From assembly GCF_011075055.1 (NCBI RefSeq), contig NC_058137.1, positions 13,191,463 to 13,255,462 on the forward strand: a stretch of DNA of 64,000 nucleotides, read 5' to 3'. The DNA comes from Mangifera indica. Lineage: Eukaryota; Streptophyta; Magnoliopsida; Sapindales; Anacardiaceae. Position 1 is the first letter of the stretch; every line of letters begins with the position of its first letter. Below the pieces are notes generated by a model. That model saw nothing but the letters and a program-made list of their open reading frames with translations, was not told where the DNA came from and made no database searches. This document shows positions 57,359-64,000 of the stretch, piece by piece. A program made the position numbers and the translations under genes.

Positions 57359-57537
57359 CCTAGTAGCCTCTTATGATTGAATTAGCCTCATTTTGAGTTT
57401 GTGCTTTGCATGGATATCGAGGCACTGATCGATAAATTTTGAGTTCATCCTTTGTAGGGTTTTTAAGGATTCTTTAATTTCATAAATTTTTTAATTTCAT
57501 TGCACTACTGGTCATTAGTTCCTTGAAAATCCAATAA

Positions 57538-57549
57538 TGGCATCAGAGT
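57538..57549 (+). other. Copia-3 primer binding site
   Basis: tggcatcagagt, close to the tRNA-iMet site tggtatcagagc, directly after the LTR. From here to about 59,270 the sequence is leader-like with no clear coding. Confidence 0.65.
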
Positions 57550-59269
57550 TATTGTTTGACATATTTTTCAAGAAAAATATACTTGTTGCTTATTTTAATC
57601 AATTTTATATGTTGATTGCATGTAATTGATTTAATCAAAACTTGGTTTAAAATTGGCAATGGCAATTTGCATCGTGTTGTCACACGATTGTTGAGTTTCA
57701 TATACAATATAAACTATGTTAAATTTATTGAGTTTTGTTTTCTAGATTTTTGTTTGTTTTTGTTGAATTTGCAGGTTTGTTAAATTTGGTTGATTGGCCT
57801 TGATTTCGCGTAGCTGCATGAAATCACTTTCAAATTTGTATTGTCACATGATTCGAAGGTTTCTATTGGTATAAGGATGGTTTATGTGCCATGTTACCTT
57901 ACTTTAGTGGAAGGGCTTGCCAAAATTTGGGAAATTTTTTTATAATCTACCTCACAATAGTCACTGAAAAATCATATTCGAAATGCCTATGCATGCGATC
58001 ATCCATGAGCGATATCTGACATAGATGACTACTAGAACAGGTGTTATTTTTCCCTGATATTGAGATTTCCTTAGAAGAGCTGATTGGACATTATTCATGC
58101 ATCGTTATGCCTTTTAGGAATTTCAGTATGGTCACAATCAGTACCAAGTTGTTTCGTAAGTCGTACATGTTTTTGCGATTTTATTGAATTTCAAAATTGG
58201 GACATGCACTACTGGTACCTTCACCTGCACACCCAACTAAGGTAGAATTTTGGTTTAGATCCAATTTTGATAAACAAGGACTGAATTATAAATTTCTTAG
58301 CCTTTGGGGTTGAATTTAATTATGCAAAAGTTTAAAGATAAAAATGTAATTTGACACTTGGTAAATAATAATTAAAACTTTAATTTTCAATTTGAATTGT
58401 GTATTTATGATGTATATATGCTTGATGCTTAGTACACAACTAATGGACCTAAGTGTTTGATTGTTTTTATTTTTCTGGGTTGTAATTTTATTAAATATGG
58501 TATGTACGTCATGCCTTCTCTTTTATTCTTCCTTTTAGATTAGGTTTATTTTTGTTTGGTGGAGCATTGTAACTAGAAAATAAAGTCATATAATTGTCAA
58601 AGATTGAAGATGAAGGACAAGTGTGAAGATTGACATAAGTGGACCAGTCAAACCTCTATTGGCTCAAGGGGTTAACATTAGTAATGGTTGTATACTAGCA
58701 CGTTTTATTTATGTTGTAGAATGTATTTGTAAGCTTTATTTTTGAAAATATCACCTAACATGCAGATGAAAACTAATAAGACTATTTAATTAAAACCCTC
58801 AAATTGAATATTAAGTCTAAGATTAAATTGGTGTCTTTCAATGTGACACCCTAATTAAGCCTCTATTCATTAGAACCTTGTTTACCAAAGCGAAAGGTAT
58901 ATTTCTACTAAGTGAAAAATTGGGAGTTGATAATATTATGTCGGACTTAACTACTATACTTTGCTTGTTCGCCAAAATGAATGAGAAAATTAATGTGATG
59001 GGATCTTGATTCACTTGGAAGTTCACTGGAACTTCTGAGTTTAATAGTAAGGGTTATTGGCTTGAGGAAAATAGTGAGAACATTTTAATTATTTAAGTTC
59101 ATAATTAAAGTGAATATTGATAAATAAAAATAAAAATATTGATTCCTCATATCTATAATTGTGAATAACAACTCACTATGTAAAACTCGACTTATAGATT
59201 AATTCTTGAGAAAGAAAATAGGCTCATTAGAAGTAACTTTACTAACTAGTATTGAAATTTTTTAATTAT

Positions 59270-60735
59270 ATTGCATCAAGAGAAGAAGTTGTACATCCTC
59301 GAGGGGTTGGCACCCAATGAGCTTGGTCCCTATGCCACCCAAGATTAGATAGATACCTTTAATAAGTATCTAGATGACTCGTGGAGGTTCAATGCTTCAT
59401 ACCAACTTCCATGTCACTTGAGCTTCTAAAACAACATGAGAAAATAAATGTGTCATCCATACTTGCACAACTTTGAGAGTTATGTAGCACTCATGCGAGG
59501 GCTGAACGATATGAGGTGTCAAGTGCATTGTTTGATTGCAAACTATCTAAAGAAGGCCAAAATTGCCCTTACGTGGTTAAGATGATTGGTTACATTAAGT
59601 GGTTAGTGAACTTGAGGTTCATCATGGATAATGAGCTTGCAATTGACTTAGTGCTGAAATTTCTCCCTAAGTCTTGGATTAATTTCATTATGAATTTTAA
59701 CCTGAACAAAAAGGAGAAGTCTTTTGAGAAGTTACTATATATGTTTCGGACAATTGAACAAAAAGTTCACAAAGTTGCTTAAAATAATATGTTTATGGTT
59801 TAAGCCAAGGCACACAAAGTTGAGGGCAAAGGTAAGGCTAAGATCAAGCCTAAGCCCAAAGCTAAAAAATAGCCTCACATTATTGTTCAACCTATGAATG
59901 GTGTGGGAAAAGAAAAGGTTATCTGTTTCTTTTTTGAAAATGTTGGTTATTGGAGGAGACATTGCAAGACTTTTCTAGAGAATAAAAAGAAGAAGGTAGT
60001 TGAAGTCTCTACTTCATGTATATTTTTCATTGAGATAAACTATACTCCTTATTCATCTTGCATTGTAGACATAGGATATGGTTCTCATATTTGTTTTGAT
60101 ATACAAGAACTAATAAAATAGATTGTTTGCCAAATGAAAGGTTGACCTACGTATTGGAGATGAAACACATGTTATTGTATTAGCTGTAAGGGTTTATTAT
60201 CTTAGGTTGCTCACTGAGCTTGTTTTAGAATTAAAGAATTGCTATTATATTGCTTTTGTTTTTAAAAACCTTGTTTCTATGTCTATGCCAGACAAAGAGA
60301 GATTTTTAATTTTGATTACTAGTACTATAACCATCAGTTGAAATAATATTTTTATGAAACAACTGAACTGTTTAATGGTTTATATATTCTAAAGCTTAAT
60401 AATGAAATTTTCAATTTGTAAAATAACAAACGACTAAAATCAAATGAATTGAATACCATATGTCTATGGCATTGCAAGCTAGGCCACATAGGTTCGAAAC
60501 ATATATCAAGACTCTTTAAACAAAAAGTCTTGTGATCACTTGACCTTCAATCATATGATGAATGTAAATCATTCCTATTAGATAAGATGGCTGAAACACC
60601 TTTCACTTGCATAGTGAAAGACAACTAAATTGTTAAGGATCATACACAAATTCCTACCATGGTATTAAAGCTATTGCCAAAGGATTAATTCATAAAATAA
60701 TCTACCTGTGAATTTTATCAATTTGATTGCATAAT
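59270..60735 (+). pseudogene. Copia-3 gag and protease pseudogene, truncated
   Basis: Gag relic from 59,280 (K-L-Y-I-L-E-G; K-Y-L-D-D; V-V-K-M-I-G-Y-I at about 59,570; M-N-F-N-L-N-K at about 59,690). A degraded zinc knuckle lies near 59,920-59,970 (G-Y-W-R-R-H-C-K). The protease region at 60,050-60,330 has I-V-D-I-G-Y-G-S-H-I-C (D-T-G replaced by D-I-G) and L-E-L-K-N-C-Y-Y. GAG-pre-integrase at 60,450-60,630 has W-H-C-K-L-G-H-I and M-A-E-T-P-F-T. The rest of pol is missing; a gypsy LTR begins at about 60,736. Stops throughout. Confidence 0.8.
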
Positions 60736-62675
60736 TATAACACCTATCTCCAAATATGTATCTCTACATGAAATATGACCTAAAGAGACTTGTATGATTG
60801 GACTACTTAATTTAAAATCTTATCATTTAATACATGATCATAAATACTCAAGTGTGCAAAAAGGTGCAATAAGAATAAATACTGAATTACCTCTTTTATA
60901 AGGTTTCATAAATAAATTGTTTGAAATCAATGTGCATAATAACTCCAAACATGTACTAAAATAGAAAAATACATAAATGGAATAAAATATGTAAAAAGAC
61001 AATTTTGCCTCTCGCCCTCATGTAGTTGCTAACTAGATCGCTAGATCCCTCATATGCCTCAGTACTCACCTCTACCTACAAAATAACAAAAAGGAATGCA
61101 TGAGTGAAATCACTTAATAATTCAATGACCCCTCGACACCTTGAATACAAATATAAATTGATAAACTTGGCGTTCTATTTGTGAATCTGAATATAGTCAC
61201 AACTCAACACTCTTTTGACTTGACATAGTCATCTACACAAATTACTAAGGCCTAAGTTGAAATTGGCATATCTAATGTCTTAATGAAAACATAAGACATT
61301 TTGCATGTCATTATTTGTCATGTCTTATACACGTGCTATACAACTTATTTGGCTCGCCAACTAGGATACCTTGGTCACGCAGGGGAAAATCAGATAGCAA
61401 TCCCTTCCCTTATCACATAAATTAATTGGAACTATTGTCTATACCATGCTAGGATAACTCTTACCATAGGTATATATATGATGCATCTTAATGACCATGT
61501 GAGGAAATATCTAAGAAGTCATAATCTTTACCATACATACATGAAATGAACTGAGTGGTTATGTGTCTCGGCATTGAGTGCATAATGGATTTCATGGGTA
61601 TCCAAGTCTATTGTTTTCACATATCTTACCACTTGTACACACAGTTAGTGGCTATCTGGAAGTGAACTACTTTCCCTAATTTTTTTTTATTTTTTGACCT
61701 AGATTCGACTCAATAGAGGTCTCATATCATCTTTCACATAGTCGGATACTTTTTCTAGCTCTATCTAGCTAGTCTCTTTTATTAATTGCACTTTCATGTG
61801 CCTATTTTTAAGCATGATGTCCACTTTTAGAAAGTCACACATAGGCGTATGCCCCATGCCACACAACCATGTATGCCTTTATACAGGATGAGTGTACAAA
61901 ATTTTCAGAATTTCCTTTTTTAAACTAAAGATACACAGACTTGTATGGGGCTATACAAAGTTGTGTGTCATAATTTAAAAATTACAAAACTCACTAGTTC
62001 TATACTTTTTCGACTAACTTTAGGTAATTCTTATATGTACAATTCATTCAAAATGATTTAAGCCTCATAGTTCCTTTTTTATTAACTTAAAACACATATA
62101 CATGCTCATCAAATTTGATCATAATCATTTCCGCCTTAACCTAGAATTTCATTTAAAACCATATATGAACATAATGTACATCTTAATTTAACATCTTTCA
62201 TACATGTATGACACCCATATTATCCTCATAATATAATAAGACATTCAAAGTTTATTGTCCAAAATCACAGTTTAACAACTCATCAAGTATTGGATCCTTA
62301 ATAACCAAATAGAAAACTAACTTACTTAACCTCATGTGATTTCCAACGACTGATGACTTTTCCTAACAACTAGAGACCTCTCGATTCTCTCATCTTTTCT
62401 ATTTGTGCAACTAAAATATGAAAAAGAATATTACAAAATTGGGTTTTGTTTCTTTTTATTTTGTCTTTTAAATGTAGCCCAGGGAGTGTGTCGTGTCACA
62501 AACAAAAATGCAATACCCTATCTTGCACGGTCACAATTTTATCCAATAAATTCAAATTTGTTGATGATACATAACCCCTTATACATAGACATGTATTTTT
62601 CTAAAAATATTTATTAACTTAATTTTTAAAAAAGAAAAGACTTAAATGCCTTTGGGCTTACTTGTGCGTATTACA
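60736..62675 (-). repeat. Gypsy 3' LTR, about 1.94 kb
   Basis: Right edge on + is gtgcgtattaca next to the PPT. The left edge is placed at tataacacctatctcc (60,736), the expected but degraded counterpart of a TGTAACACC-type end. The interior is non-coding; ORFs such as 62,405-62,617 have no support. Confidence 0.65.
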
Positions 62676-62788
62676 ATCCTCCCTCTCTTATATGTATTGT
62701 GTCCTAAAAATTCATTCGAAAAGCCATAGGAATTGTTATTTCATGTCATGCTCAACCTTTATGTAGCCTTCTCAATTCGGTGATTCCT

Positions 62789-64000
62789 TTATAGAACCTT
62801 GATCAAAGGAATATGTTTATGTCTAAGCTCCATAACTCGTTTGTCTAGGATTTGAATTAGGTGCTCTTCATAAGCCAAATTATCCTCAAGCTTAATATCT
62901 TTGTCTTTGAGCACATAGGTCGAATCACTGATATACTTACTCAACGACACATGGAACATGTTATGAATGCGATCTATACTCGTTAGCAATGTAAGTCGGT
63001 AGGCAACCTTACCTATACACTCTAGGACCTCAAATGATCCCATAAACCTCAATGCTAACTTGTATTTCCTACCAAATCTCATAACACCCTCTAACACCTT
63101 ATCACCCACACTAAAAAAATCACGTCTCCAATGGTCTGAATAACTTTTCTAGTAATCTTGAATTCGCCTTATCCTCTTCCTTATCAATCTAACATCCTTA
63201 ATCTTTAGGTTATCTCTAGTCTCAATGTTTGAGTTAGGGCATCTCTTTTACTTAGTTTATCCTAATGTAATGGTAATCTACATCTCCTGCCATATAAAGT
63301 CTTATGCGGAGCCATCTTGACAATTACTTGGTAACTATTATTATACACAAACTCCATCAACAACAACACATTTATCCAACCCGTTACTCTATTTAGGCAA
63401 CAAACCTTTGATAAATCCTTGATCACCTGGCTAACTTTCTTATTTTAACCGTCTGTTTGGGAATAAAAAGTTTTCCTGAATGTTAACCTCATACCCAAAG
63501 ACCTATGCATACTCTGCCAAAAAGTTGGGATGAACCTAATGTCTTAATCTGAAACTATTATCCTGGGTACCTTATAAAGTCTAACTATCTCCTTAACATA
63601 CATTTGATTTAGTTTATCTATACTTGTGGTGTCTTTTACTACAATGAAGTGTGTTGACTTATTCAACTGATCAACTATGGCCCATAAAGCATTGTATCCT
63701 CTTCTAACCCTAAATAATCCAACCATAAAGTCCATTGAAATATGTTCCTATTTCCATTTTAAAGTGCTGAAATGTTGCATCAGTCTTGATAGTCTCTAAT
63801 ATTCAGCTATGACTTATTGACAAACTAGGCATCTGGCTACAAAATCTATTATATCTTTCTTCATACCTAACCAATAGAAAGATTTTCTTAAATCTCGATG
63901 CATTTTTTACACTTTTAAGATAGGTAATGTAAAGGGCACTATGTACCTTAGTAAGAATCTCAAAATGCCTTTTATAACACTAAAATATGGCTTGGTACCG
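62789..64000 (-). pseudogene. Gypsy pol 3' region: integrase and C-terminal domain relic
   Basis: Minus strand. 63,735-63,544 reads M-D-F-M-V-G-L ... R-G-Y-N-A-L-W-A-I-V-D-Q-L, with R-I-I-V-S-D at the end, the DDE integrase core of Ty3/gypsy elements. 63,109-62,789 reads G-D-K-V-L ... L-R-F-M-G-S-F-E-V-L-E and M-F-H-V-S-L-S-K-Y, the integrase C-terminal region; no chromodomain is seen. The stretch 63,120-63,540 has further degraded pol on this strand, and 63,736-64,000 enters the zinc-binding part of integrase. Stops and frameshifts are present. Confidence 0.85.

Larger units (their letters stand above)
55199..57533 (+). repeat. Copia-3 5' LTR, enlarged by a SINE and a tandem duplication
   Basis: Starts tgttagggtaagtgccctagagcc, ends aaaatcca, and is followed at 57,538 by a tRNA-Met-type PBS. 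About 2.3 kb, of which 715 bp is a tandem duplication (55,926-56,640 and 56,641-57,358). ORFs at 56,443-56,664 run through the SINE and are not genes. Confidence 0.7.
60736..64000 (-). mobile_element. Gypsy element, 3' part (extends beyond the window)
   Basis: On the minus strand, pol relics (64,000 to 62,789) are followed by a purine tract (agagggagga) and an LTR starting tgtaatacgcacaag at 62,675. The other LTR lies outside the window to the right. It appears inserted into Copia-3. Confidence 0.8.

Overview
This is AT-rich nuclear DNA from a flowering plant, most likely a eudicot. It has multi-exon genes with GT-AG introns, one of them for a chloroplast protein found in plants (FTSHI4), and a heavy load of plant copia, gypsy and Mutator-like (MULE) elements. 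I see no bacterial or organellar features. About 80% of the window is transposon-derived. Only three host genes look intact: a PLP-dependent class V aminotransferase / cysteine-desulfurase-like gene (21.6-23.9 kb, +), FTSHI4 (25.0-32.1 kb, -, 16 coding exons, 846 codons) and a GH18 chitinase-like gene (51.8-53.1 kb, +).

Left block (1-20.8 kb): nested Mutator-like elements. A MULE ending at about 1130 (MULE-1) abuts a large old MULE (MULE-2, about 1.1-16.7 kb). MULE-2 carried two convergent genes: a mudrA transposase on + and a DUF1985/ULP1-type (C48 SUMO-protease-like) gene on -. A recent 4,556-bp copia (Copia-1) lies inside mudrA, a probable 1.96-kb solo LTR lies inside the ULP1 gene, and a small foldback MITE lies in the 5' region. 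MULE-3 (17.1-20.8 kb) is a deletion derivative of the same family with a 9-bp target duplication.

Middle block (20.8-32.3 kb): the desulfurase-like gene and FTSHI4 lie tail to tail, bracketed by MULEs on both sides. MULE-4 starts about 215 bp upstream of the likely FTSHI4 start codon.

Right block (32.3-64 kb): MULE-4 (32.3-41.7 kb) is another two-gene element, with ULP1 on + converging on mudrA on -. Its transposase is interrupted by a 2.24-kb solo LTR with a 5-bp target duplication. Next come two non-autonomous MULE/MITE elements (42.6 and 44.4 kb) sharing termini with MULE-1, a decayed copia (Copia-2, 45.3-51.3 kb), the chitinase-like gene, and a second copia family (53.7-60.7 kb) whose long LTR carries a SINE and a later 715-bp tandem duplication. 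Last is the 3' part of a gypsy element on - (60.7 kb to the window end).

The most interesting theme is the recurrent pairing of a Mutator transposase with a convergent ULP1/SUMO-protease-like gene, seen three times in 41 kb in different states of decay. The pairing resembles the ULP-carrying (Kaonashi-type) MULEs reported in plants, so the class is known; the structural details here are what deserve checking.
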